The position numbers were made by a program, and so were the translations under genes. A stretch of DNA of 11,347 bases. Source: Fomitopsis serialis. Its lineage: Eukaryota > Basidiomycota > Agaricomycetes > Polyporales > Fomitopsidaceae. The stretch spans positions 1 through 11,347 of the forward strand of contig NW_025955748.1 of assembly GCF_022376445.1 (NCBI RefSeq), written 5' to 3'. Positions 1 to 8,734 of the stretch are shown here, in pieces (positions within the stretch are counted from its first letter, which is position 1; each line of letters begins with the position of its first letter). A model generated the notes under the pieces. That model was not told the DNA's origin. It saw only the letters and a program-made list of their open reading frames with translations, and did no database searches.

Positions 1-12
1 GCGGGGACGGGG

Positions 13-46
13 AGACGAGCCCGGCAGCGAAACCCGGGCTGGGTCT
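13..46. repeat. Imperfect inverted repeat (hairpin)
   Basis: AGCCCGG at 18-24 pairs with CCGGGCT at 34-40 around a 9-base loop. AGAC at 13-16 pairs with GTCT at 43-46 outside a one-by-two mismatch, giving an 11 bp interrupted stem. The role is unknown; it may be chance in GC-rich sequence. Confidence 0.4.
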
Positions 47-446
47 GAAGATATGATGCTGCAGTGATGCCCGACTCGAACGCATCATGTACGCAGCGTG
101 GGGTGTGCGTCCACTCTGCGAAGCTCCCCAGAGGCGGCGACACCGGCCAGCCAGTCGCACGCCCCTCGCTGCGATCGCCGCCAGCCAATCCGGGCAGCCC
201 GCCTGCCTTGCATGGATGTGCCATCACCCGCCGCCTCCCGCGCCTATCACCTCCCCAGCCTTCGCAGCTTCTCGATCGGCAGGCACCTGCGATCATCGTC
301 TCCAATATACATACGCCATAACTCACTAGACTATCTTATGCGGTATATGTGTACTCCTACTCTATGCAAGAACGAACGTATGCGGGTGCAGATGCAGATA
401 CGAAGCGGAATCATGCTGCCAGTCCAGTCCAAGTGTACACGAAATC

Positions 447-452
447 AATAAA
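447..452 (+). terminator. Possible polyadenylation signal AATAAA
   Basis: An exact AATAAA hexamer in plus orientation sits in an AT-richer stretch. It could serve a plus-strand gene ending near the left edge, but fungal 3'-end signals are loose, so this is weak. Confidence 0.25.
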
Positions 453-489
453 TCAATCCACCTTCCCGCTTTCCGTTCCGCACACCATC

Positions 490-3400
490 CTACACATCCA
501 ACATCGTGAACGTCTCCATCGTCCGTCCGTACGCACGCCTTTCCGGCGCGCCAGCACTGGGCGACGACGGCGCCGTGGCGGTCGCCTCCGAGATCGTCTC
601 GCTGCCGCTCCGCCCGTGCTTCCCAAACAGCACAGAAATCCGTAGGTCGGGCGGAAGCTTCACCAGCGACACTCGCTTCGCGGCCCGAGTCTTGTTCCAT
701 TCTTCCGCCTGCTCTTCCTGCATCTCAGGCGCAGTGTAGAACTTCTCGTGCCCACCGCCATCGCTCGCGCGATGGCCCGACGCGGCGCTCTCCACGGAGC
801 TTTGGACCTCCACCGGGAGAGGCTCGACCCGCGGCTGCTCATGCACATCAGGGAACGGGAATTCCCTGCTCATCGAGTTCGACGTGTCCAGCGGAGACGT
901 CGTCGGCGAGTCGAACGAGTGCGCCTCGTGTACCCCTCTCGCGTCCAGGAACGCAGCGCACCCCGGGCTCATGTCCTGCCACTCAACACTCGACTGCGCA
1001 GAGTGGAACGAGTCGTCTCCAATAGACTCGTCCCTCCCCTGTGAGATCGCAGACGTGCTCGCAGAGTGGGGAACACTGAGAGGCGAGCTCACGGCCGACG
1101 GACCCGAGCGCACCGGCACAGACGCCATCGTCCGCGGCCGCTTTTGTCTGTCCACCTCCTGCGAGGCAAGCCGGTCCGTCGCCGCGCGCATCGCGATGCG
1201 TTTCGTGCGCTCCCAGTCGCGCTCGCCCGCCTGCAGGTCGTCCGCGAGCACGTCGCGGTAGCACACGAGCTTCTCGATCTCGAGCCGCGCCTGCATGATC
1301 CGCTTCGCCACGCCTTGCACCGCGACCTGCACGCGTTCCCGCGTCGCGCGCTGAAACGGAGTCAGCACCGCCAGGTTCCGCACGAGCCGCATCTCTGTCT
1401 CGAGCTGCGTCTGCGCGGTCGAGATTCGCTCCTCGAGGTCGTGCAGCTTTCTTCGGATGACGTCTGAACGAGACATCCGGCGAGAGCGTTCGCCGGAGTG
1501 CGAATTTGCACTGTGCGAGCCTGAGCCCAGTGGAATAGGAGAGGATCGCGGTGTGGATGACTCCAGGCTGAGTGTGCGCGGACGTGCGATTGACTTGCCA
1601 TTCGGATTCTCGGCGGACCAGCGTGAGGAAGCCGCGAGCTCCGTCTTCACCTGGTCGAACGTCGCCTTGAACAGTTTCGCCGAGCTCTCGTTCACGACAG
1701 ACGAAGACTCGGTAGAGACGGACGACTTCCTCACCGGTGTTGAATTCGGTAGGGGCGCGGCCGGAGACGACGCTGGCGCAGAGGACTGCAAATCGATGTC
1801 TAGCCCGCCGTACCATGTGTGCACGCGCGGAGATACCGGTGTGGCTCGATGCTTCATCTCTCGCACGTGCGAGGCGGCAGCTGCGATGCCCGTCAGCTCG
1901 ATCTCGCGATTTGCCATACCCAGCGCGCGCATCCGGATGCCGGTGGTCTTGAACGCGCTGGCATAGTTGATGCAAGAGATCCACTCGTTCATCTCCTGCT
2001 CTGCATGTGTCTGTAGGAGATAGTGTTTCCCATCAGGTAACACGAGGCGTAGGGTATGTGGGTGCTAGACATCAGGGGTGTCAATCAATTGAACAGGCAT
2101 GCACCGAGTTCGCATCACATACCTTCGAATAGGACTTATCGAAGACAGCGACACAATCCTTCACGGAGACGTACTCGTCTGGCTGGGGCATCAGAGGCTG
2201 AGAAACATGTCGCCTGCCTGACGCCAACGTCGCCTGGATCGAAGTCACCCAAGACGGGTCGCGGAAGAAGAGCAGATGCGAGCCCGTCAGCACCACACAC
2301 CATTCCCGCCACTTACGGTTAATCGCACGCCGGCCACCCTCGACGATGTCTTCTTTCCGCAGCAGCAATCCGACCTTGGTTATCCTCACGGTGGCCATTC
2401 CTCCGTATGCCCCCAGGGTGGGCATGCCTGCTGTCACTGGCGCCTGTAAAGGACCGGGACCACCTGACACGCTGAGCCCGAAGAACGGTGTGGTTCCGTA
2501 CTGGCCTTCAGTGACGATTGCGATGGCGCCCGCCATCGTGAAGGCGCGCAGAAGCTCATCTTCATCCCAAGAACCTCCAGTGCCCCGGTAAAAATAAGGA
2601 CTCTCTGGAGGAACGATCGAAGCTACGTTCACGCGCAGGTCGTTGAGCAGATCCTGTATACAGCTCAGCCTTCTGAGCGGAGAAAGATGCGTAGGTCACA
2701 TACTCGAGTAATGAGATAATATGGGTCTATCTTGTTGCCCTTGCCTAGCAATGTCGACGAGCCGGGTGTTGGAGGGACGTTGTATACAGACATTCGACGT
2801 GCATTCACAGGGTCTGGAAGGGTATTGCGGTGGCCATGATCTCCTGAGTCCTCGATGAAGATAAACGGGGCGAAGACGATGTTGTCGTAGAAGCACTGAT
2901 ACCTTGGTGATTAGTAGATATTCAAGAACAGGAGCGACCACCTTACATCCAATACCTCTGGAGGAACACCAGGGAGCCGCGTATTCTTCATGTAGTCGGC
3001 CTTCGTCATCTTGCGTTTGTTATGCTTGTTGAAGGCATCCGTGTGCAGCATGATCAGGCTGAACGCGAGGATGTACGGATGATCTGCAGTGTTGCTCAGT
3101 ACCACCACAATACTCTCAGGCTATACGTGCACATACCGTCGGACGTGTACATGCTCGGATTACACTGCATGTAACGCACAGCAAACGCCTCGATGACACG
3201 GTCAATCTGCTGCGTCTCTCGCGGCAAGCCAACTTCCATGAGCAGCTTACGGACCGCGACATCTAACGGATCGCCGCGGAAGTTGAAACGCTCAATGCAA
3301 GCGCGCAGTGCTCTCGCGTGGAATGGGTCCGCGCTAGATATCCAGTCAGGCACCGTAGCATATGGATAGGAACCATTCACTCACCTAGATGCCAAGACAG

Positions 3401-5037
3401 CAGCCACCTCACCCTTGCTCACAGCCTCAGTGAGTCTATAGACGTATTCCTCGGGCGATTCGTCGTCTACGTTGGGTTTTGGTATCTCGAGTGACCGTTT
3501 GGATAACGATGGGCGGGAGGAGTCGCGACTGGAAGACGGAGAAGCCGACAGCGGCTCACTGTAGGTTGGAGTGTCGTATAAAGGGCTGGGAGCGATGCGA
3601 GGTGTATGCGCGGTGGGGGAGCTTCCGAATAAGTTCATAGATAGACGGTGAAGGAGCGGGGGGTTCGTCTGCGAACGTGGTCGAGTGCAAGGCGACGAAA
3701 GGCTCGGCGATATATGCGGCGATGGTAGTTTGGGAGCAGGTTCTTCTGGATGGGGTAGAGGTCGTTCGAAGGGCGGCGGAGAGGATTTAATGACGCGAGG
3801 CACATCATGCAAGAATGCAGAGCGAGGGCTTGTAGTCGCGGGATCCGCAGTTTTGGGTCGCTTCGGTCTACGCGTTTTGGTGGCTTGGGGTGTCACTGAA
3901 GATAGCGATGGTACGTCGGGCAGGTGACTATCATCAAAATACTCGGATTTGGAGCTCGTAGGGCGTGTTCTCTCTGAATGTCTCCGACGCAGATCGGCTG
4001 ATCGCGGTGTAGACGGACCAGGAGCATGTGAAGAATGAGCGGGCATACTGGCATCAATGTAGAAGGGCGATATGGGTTGTAGAGAAGGCAGAGACGGTCT
4101 TGGCGATGGTTCGGCTGTGAGACGAGTAGCGGGAGAGGAATCTTGAGAATCAACTCTCTTGCGCGACCAGAATGAGCTCTTGCGCGACAGAGGCTTGGAT
4201 GGTGATGGTGAATAGGCAACCTCCGGCTCCGAGTCAACTGCACGCTCCTTCCCCTTGTCATTGGCTGAGAAGTGGAAGGGCCGATAGATAGCCCTCTCGT
4301 CCGCCTGTTGTCACGAGCCGGATCAGACAATGCGTTGTCTCGACGGGAAACTTGAGCGTCGGGATGGAAGCTCTTGACACGTCTCATAGTAGATTGGGGA
4401 GAATGCGAGTCCGGAGGAGTTGGGGGATGGGTATGGAATGGAGGTCGGTAGTCGAGGATGACGCAGAGACAGATCCGGGCATGACATGGGGTAGCCCCAA
4501 ACCCAGCGCTGCTCGGGCTAGTGTGACAGTAGGCTGAGAGGTCGACGCTGCAAGTACTGGAGAGTGTCGCGCAGGTTGAGAGAAAGAGGACGGACCCGAA
4601 CTGTAGCCTATGTCAGCAGACAGTCGCTCTCCCATCTCCAAAGTACCAGTCCCACGCCCTTCCCGAGACGAGCCAGCCCTGGACAGTGTCACTAGATTCG
4701 TTTCCTCGCTCGCCGAAGGCGTCGGGGGGAGCGCCTTGCTCCTTGTTGAGCCAGAAGACCGGTGAGTTGCTAGACCCAACTCGTCAGACGATAGTCGCGC
4801 TGCTGGGGCAACCGTAGAGAGCGCGTGAGACCCACGCCGCTTCCACAAAGGAAGAGAAAAGAAATGAGTGGACGTGGTCGGCGTCGCGGCGCCAGCAGCA
4901 TGTACCGCGGTGGTGATGGACCCATTTGCATGCGGCACATCTTGCGGGGCGTCCTGGTGCGGAGGTAGTGTAGCGGGCGCGTTGTCGCGATTATGGTGCG
5001 ATGGCGAAGCCTTGCCAAAGCTAAATTTGCCGACCAT
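490..5037 (-). CDS. Sec7- and PH-domain ARF guanine-nucleotide exchange factor
   Basis: Predicted ARF GTPase activator of EFA6/PSD-like architecture, acting at membranes. Coding exons (minus) are 5037-4352, 4304-3385, 3333-3137, 3083-2947, 2895-2704, 2653-2123 and 2064-490. The six introns of 47-58 bp have GT..AG borders and compatible phases. The product is about 1412 residues if one missing base in exon 1 is allowed for. Residues 1-510 are Ser/Pro-rich and disordered. Sec7 spans about 512-700, with the catalytic glutamate finger in RETQQIDRVIEAFAVRY (Glu about 575, codon 3216-3218) and the second motif ILAFSLIMLHTDAFNKHNK. PH spans about 804-928 (KVGLLLRKED, WREWCVVLTGSHLLFF, C-terminal EMNEWISCINYASAF). 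A coiled coil lies near 1085-1190, followed by a low-complexity tail. The start ATG at 5037 has G at -3 and +4, but the same frame stays open upstream to 5475. In exon 1 the frame ends at TGA 4384-4386 while the coding pattern continues in another frame (see 4422-4426). No gene symbol is assigned because fungal Sec7/PH proteins have several names. Confidence 0.85.
4422..4426 (-). other. Apparent one-base deletion in a G5/C5 run of the Sec7 gene
   Basis: Upstream of this point the protein-like frame runs through LARAALGLGLPHVMP to DLHSIPIP. Unshifted, it ends at TGA 4384-4386. From here to the next donor (4351) the convincing frame is the one reading PPDSHSPQSTMRRVKSFHPD, which then splices in phase to ADERAIYRPF. 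Exon 1 (4352-5037) is 686 nt, one short of the multiple of three that the phase-0 splice needs. No AG acceptor occurs between the two frames, so a normal intron cannot explain the switch. One extra C in this run would fix it. The alternative, a separate gene starting at the ATG at 4387 that overlaps the TGA, is less likely in a fungus. Confidence 0.6.
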
Positions 5038-5521
5038 ACCGAGCCAGCGGTATGCTGGACAGTATGCGAGGCGACTCTGGCGTTGGCGGGAGCCCGGGGA
5101 AAGAGAGCCAGCGAGGAGGAGGCAGAGAGCTTGCGGAGGTCCAGCGCGCGGGGACGAAATGGGCAGGCGGGCCCAGGCGTTGCGCCAGAAAAGGCAGGTG
5201 CCAAACACGACCCAAAGACACGCCCACAACGTGACGTTTGCGGTCACGCGAAAGTCACGCGCGCGTGTCGCGTCGATGCGATGGCTGATGGACTCGCGCT
5301 GATTCTGTTCTCCCGAGTCCGCTTCCGATGGTCCGTGGGCCTTGCCTCTGTGGCTTGTCCGTGGCCCATCACCATCCAGTGGCTTTGTTCTTCTTTTGGT
5401 AAGCTCCCCGAGCGTGCATATAAGGTCGATGACCCCCGCAACCCATCTTTCCCTCAACCAAATACCTAGGAACACTCACTAGCATCCCCCACGCGAAGGC
5501 TGGTGCACTCTCCGACAGACA

Positions 5522-5659
5522 ATGCAGCGGAGGCTGTCTGACACTTCCCCACTTCTAGATCGTTGCATATTAACTGCACGCGACACTCTTACGTCCGAAA
5601 TCTACACCGAGGTTTGTCTTCACCCTTCTCTGGCACGTTTTCGACGCCTCATTGCGTAA
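5522..5659 (+). other. Upstream ORF in the leader of the 148-aa gene
   Basis: An ATG at 5522-5524 opens a 45-codon frame beginning MQRRLSDTSPLLDRC and ending at TAA 5657-5659, ten bases before the main ATG at 5670. If the predicted leader intron at 5612-5664 is removed, this frame loses its stop and runs out of frame over the main start to a stop near 5893-5895. It matters only if transcription starts upstream of 5522. There is no sign that the peptide itself is functional. Confidence 0.3.
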
Positions 5660-5664
5660 CGCAG
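5612..5664 (+). other. Predicted 5'UTR intron
   Basis: Starts GTTTGT, is pyrimidine-rich in the middle, has a GCGTAAC branch-like site at 5654-5660, and ends ACGCAG. Its 53 bp length matches the other introns in the window. The acceptor is five bases before the main ATG at 5670. The donor and branch site are reasonable, but there is no coding-phase test for an untranslated intron. Confidence 0.45.
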
Positions 5665-5669
5665 ATCCA

Positions 5670-6116
5670 ATGGCAGAGTCCGACCACTACATTCTCAACG
5701 TCACGCAGTCCTGGCGAGGCAAAGACTCGACAGGCAAAGTGTTGCCACTTCACTGGGCCCTCACGATCAGGACCGCCGGCACGGGAAGCCACCCCCACGG
5801 CAACATCTATAACGCCGCCGGCAACATCGACACGTTCTCCTACGAAGTCCTGCACGATGTGCCACTCACTAACGCCAATTGGCGCGGCGACCTAACAGTG
5901 GGTACCATCAAGAAAGAAGATCTCCCTATGGTCGAAGATATCTTGTCGAAAGTCCCTACCGTCCGCCATGACTTCAAGTGGAACTGTCAGAACTGGATCT
6001 GGGCTGCTCTGCGGGAGCTGAGGTTCAGCAATGTCAGCATCGAGACTCTCACCTGGGAACGCCTGAAGTCTGAGATGGATGATCTCTTGGAGGCCTGGGA
6101 GAACGGCGACATCTAG
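5670..6116 (+). CDS. Uncharacterised 148-aa fungal protein, possible LRAT/NlpC-P60-like permuted papain fold
   Basis: An intronless 148-residue frame from ATG 5670 to TAG 6114-6116. The same frame is open a little upstream but has no earlier ATG. It begins MAESDHYILNVTQSW; a hydrophobic strand LPLHWALTIR (His28) is followed by GNIYNAAGN, an acidic helix near 82-94, and WNCQNWIWAALREL (Cys106), then a charged C-terminus rich in Asp, Glu and Trp. No signal peptide or membrane segment is seen. The order 'His at the end of a strand, HWAL, then Cys in NCxxW at the start of a helix' resembles circularly permuted papain-fold families such as LRAT/HRASLS (HWA... NCEHF). From memory it also resembles small fungal families of unknown function, possibly Pfam DUF6914, which could not be checked. 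The open frame and composition make the gene call good; the function is only a hypothesis. Confidence 0.8.
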   Translation: MAESDHYILNVTQSWRGKDSTGKVLPLHWALTIRTAGTGSHPHGNIYNAAGNIDTFSYEVLHDVPLTNANWRGDLTVGTIKKEDLPMVEDILSKVPTVRHDFKWNCQNWIWAALRELRFSNVSIETLTWERLKSEMDDLLEAWENGDI

Positions 6117-6462
6117 CGGCCCTCTGGACGGTATGACTTACCTTCAAACCTATGAGCGGCATTCCAGCACTCACGTCGCCATGTTCAGCCCGGACGCCGT
6201 CTTCCGTCTCGCACCCAGTGATGTGCATAGTGGTGCACCACATGCGACACAACGAAATCGTGGGCTTGTACTTTGTACTAATACGAAATGACATTCCGGT
6301 CTCTTGGTTACTGTCTCGAGTTGGGTCCGCCAATGCATATAGAAAGAACAACATGCTGATCATACGACAACATTCATCGATGTGCCGTGGAAAGTGATGT
6401 CCAGATCGAAATTAAACACAGAAAATTGCAGAGACAAGGCTGGTTACCGCCAGCACTCACGA
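6117..6462. other. Convergent intergenic region
   Basis: About 345 bases lie between the stops of the 148-aa gene (plus) and NOP7 (minus). No protein-like frame or RNA gene was seen. It is relatively AT-rich toward 6340-6430 and includes a plus-strand ATTAAA at 6411-6416, a common variant polyadenylation hexamer that could end the 148-aa transcript. It probably holds the 3'UTRs of both genes. Confidence 0.55.
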
Positions 6463-8541
6463 CTATGTCTTAGATCGCTTGCGCTTCTCCTTTTCGATAG
6501 CACGCTTCCTCTGCTCTAGGTTTTGTTTCTGGACAGACACAAATCAGCGACCGGTATTGCGCCATGTAGGTTAAGTTGCTCACCTCTGCCGTGCGCTTTT
6601 TCTCGCCATACTTCATACGCTCGTACAGCTTGCGTTGCTTGTTGCTCATCATCATCTTGTTCATCTCCTGCTCGGCCTCACCGTCCACCTGCGCAGGGGA
6701 CTTAGCCGCCTTCTTCGCTGCCTTTTTCGCTTCCTTTTCAAAGGTGCCGTAGTCCACGCCTGCGGCCTCCGCTTCGAGCTCTGCAGCGCGCAGAGCTGCC
6801 TCGTCCTCCGCCTCTGCTGCAGCCTTAAGAGCGGCTTTCTCAGGACGTACAGTCTCCTCCGCCTCGTCGTCGTCGTCGTGCATTGCAGCATCTTCCTCGA
6901 CCTCTTCTTCATCTTCCATCTCCGCACTCTCTCCTGCGATGCCGACAGCAGGATCATACGCGCCAGCAAGCTCTCCGAACGGACTGAGATGAGGGGGGAG
7001 GGTCTTGCCTTGCAAATACGGCTCCTCCAGGAGAATCTTCCCGACGTTGATACAGTCCACCACCCATTGCGGCTGAACATACTTTCTTCGCCGCCGCCGC
7101 TCCTTCTCCTCCTCCGTCTCGTTTGACTTTTCCACGACCGGTCGATCAATGATGACATGCGTAATCGTCTCGTCCGTCTCGTCGAATGGCGAGCCACTCC
7201 CCGACGACTCCGGCCATCCTATTCGACCACCGAAGGAACGCACAGTGAACTCGAATATCGGTCGAGGGGTTTCTCGCGACAGCCAGAACGTGTATGGGGC
7301 GAATAGTTTTGACGTGGTGGACTGGGGGATGGCGGCTAGGGTACGTAGCGTCGGCAGTGACGCCGTCTCGTCGAGATTCGATGTAGATGGATGTTGCACG
7401 AACTCTTCATCGTCCTCTTCGGGAACGGCGGAGTCCGCGGCAGGCAGATCTGCGTCTGCATCGCCTTGAGCAGAGTTTGCGATACTCTTGATTGTCTGTC
7501 TCACGTCTTTCGTTGAGACACGCTTGCCGTTGACCTCGACTTCCTTCACTTTCGTCGGAGTAGTAGAAGGCTGAGTCGTGGACTCCTGTAGACGGAACGC
7601 CCCAACACCGGCCCCTGATTCGTCTTTCGCAGCATCCTGAGGAGGCGGGTAAACGAGACCAGCGTCAGTGTAGAGCTTGAAGAAGACGAAGCCCAGGAGA
7701 GTCTGGTATAGCTCCAAAAACGTGAGCATAACCCGAACATCGACGTCCGAAGGAATCTAGGATGTCAGTGCATGAGTAACGGTTTCTCCGAGTACTGGAC
7801 GATGAAACGTACGTTCTGAGTGAACTGATACGGTATAAGCCAAGTTACTGTCTGGTCCATGACCTCGGCCTGATAGTAGACACCCTTGATTGACAAGAAG
7901 ACCTTCCGCAGAGCGCGAGTGTGCATAACATAGAGCTGCCATTCTGAAGCAAGTCGAGAGCAATTCTCGATGAGAGTCGGTGCAACCCGTGCATTCGAGG
8001 GTAGTGTCGCAAAGAGGAAGATCATGCAAAGAGCGTCATCGATGTCTCGGACAGCGTCGACGAAGGTCGGATACCTAACAGGAATGAATGGAACATTCTC
8101 GTACTAACGAGGGAAAGGCGCACCTCTCCTTGATGATGTGGTCCAGACGGTATACGGGCTTGTTCTCCTCCAAGCTCTTCGCACTGCTCCACTCTCCCCT
8201 ACCAAGCGCGCGAGAAAGTTTCTTCGCAAAGGCTTTGTGTTCCCTGAGCTTCTTCAGCACGGGCTCGTGTGCGAGGTAGGCGATGTCCTTGGTATAGTAG
8301 AAAGACGTCGGAGCCGACGAGCCCTTGTTTGCTTTCTTCCTGTTACGGGGTTCTCGAGGGAAAATGCCTACATACAAATAGTTAGAGCCCGAGATAGTGA
8401 GCTGATACATCGAGACGCACCTTTGAGAATGCACAACCTCCGGAAATCCGCCAATGAGCACTGTAGCTTCTTGACTGCGGCAGAGCGGGTAACGTAGGCC
8501 TTTGCGGCACCCGCCTTTCCTTTCTGCCTCAAACGACCCAT
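6463..8541 (-). CDS. NOP7: Pescadillo homolog, 60S ribosome biogenesis factor (NOP7/PES1)
   Basis: Nucleolar protein of the Nop7-Erb1-Ytm1 (PeBoW) complex, needed for pre-rRNA processing and 60S subunit assembly. Exons (minus) are 8541-8421, 8367-8124, 8074-7813, 7756-6584 and 6528-6463; the four introns of 49-56 bp are all GT..AG and in phase. The spliced product is 621 residues, a normal size for the family. The N-terminal pescadillo domain is clear: [78 protein letters not shown], then [25 protein letters not shown] domain lies at about 359-458 ([41 protein letters not shown]). A Glu/Asp-rich tract near 479-515 and a Lys/Arg-rich coiled tail ending RKRSKT follow, as in other members. The start is fixed by the family N-terminus and has A at -3. 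It is divergent to SMD2 with 193 bases between the two ATGs. Confidence 0.96.
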
Positions 8542-8734
8542 CTTTGTTATGAGGATGTGAAGCGGTAAGACGGAGCTGATGAGAGCAAGGTGAGGATGCA
8601 AGAAAAGGCTGAGCGGGGAGAGCGCCGGCGACCAATCGGGGATCGAGATCCCAAACTTTTCGACCGCTTGTTTGGTGCGGCAAACACGTTCCGCCTCAGC
8701 TCGCGACCTCGTCCTCCACCATCCGCAGGACAAG
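8542..8734. promoter_or_regulatory. Compact bidirectional promoter of NOP7 and SMD2
   Basis: The 193 bases between the NOP7 ATG (minus) and the SMD2 ATG (plus) must hold both leaders and at least the core promoters. A plus-strand CCAAT box at 8632-8636 (ACCAATCGG) is near the middle. It is followed at once by the perfect inverted repeat GGGATC-GA-GATCCC at 8639-8652. No TATA box is evident. Both genes are growth-linked housekeeping genes, so joint control is plausible but is an inference. Confidence 0.6.
8639..8652. repeat. Perfect 6-bp inverted repeat with 2-bp spacer
   Basis: GGGATC at 8639-8644 and GATCCC at 8647-8652 flank GA. It lies two bases after the CCAAT box in the shared NOP7/SMD2 promoter. 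The symmetry suggests a dimeric transcription-factor site; the factor is unknown. Confidence 0.45.

Larger units (their letters stand above)
1..489. other. 3'-flanking/intergenic region, possibly ending a plus-strand gene
   Basis: No convincing gene was found here. The three plus-strand frames entering from the left edge stop at 46-48, 65-67 and 54-56. The second and third read like plausible hydrophilic C-termini (ending EDMMLQ and GLGLKI), so this may be the last few codons and 3'UTR of a plus-strand gene lying off the window. The rest (about 70-489) has only short overlapping frames without protein-like composition, and becomes AT-richer around 300-450, as expected for untranslated sequence. 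A plus-strand AATAAA at 447-452 fits 3'-end processing of such a gene. The Sec7 gene ends at 490 from the other side, so the two genes would be convergent. Confidence 0.35.
5038..5669. promoter_or_regulatory. Divergent intergenic/promoter region between the Sec7 gene and the 148-aa gene
   Basis: About 630 bases separate two divergent start codons. Open frames here lack family features and probably reflect GC richness; the minus frame continuous with the Sec7 gene (to 5475) has a hydrophobic run LWACLWVVFGTCLFW but no convincing start. Possible regulatory sequence includes GTGAC/GTCAC half-sites at 5231-5235, 5243-5247 and 5254-5258, ACGCGAAA at 5246-5253, and a TATA-like TATAAG (plus) at 5419-5424. 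None can be assigned to a factor from sequence alone. The plus-side end holds a likely 5'UTR intron and an upstream ORF, listed separately. Confidence 0.45.

Noticed and set aside
1457..1966. 169-codon plus-strand frame antisense to the Sec7 gene
   Set aside because: It is antisense to a well-supported exon and has no recognisable domain.
983..1984. 333-codon minus-strand frame overlapping the last Sec7-gene exon
   Set aside because: It is a shifted shadow of the PH/coiled-coil exon, rich in Arg/Ala as expected from GC-rich codons. The other frame carries the PH C-terminus and coiled coil.
3893..4387. 164-codon minus-strand frame starting at the ATG overlapping the TGA at 4384
   Set aside because: Only its first 12 codons (to the donor at 4351) match the Sec7-gene frame. 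Beyond that it reads through an intron and continues in a shadow frame of the next exon.
4868..5469. Plus-strand frames of 144 and 158 codons over the Sec7 gene 5' end
   Set aside because: They are Arg/Ala/Gly-rich translations of antisense and promoter sequence, without motifs.
6635..7126. 163-codon plus-strand frame in NOP7
   Set aside because: It is antisense to the BRCT-to-acidic region; the Leu/Val-rich runs are the complement of Glu/Lys codons, not a membrane protein.
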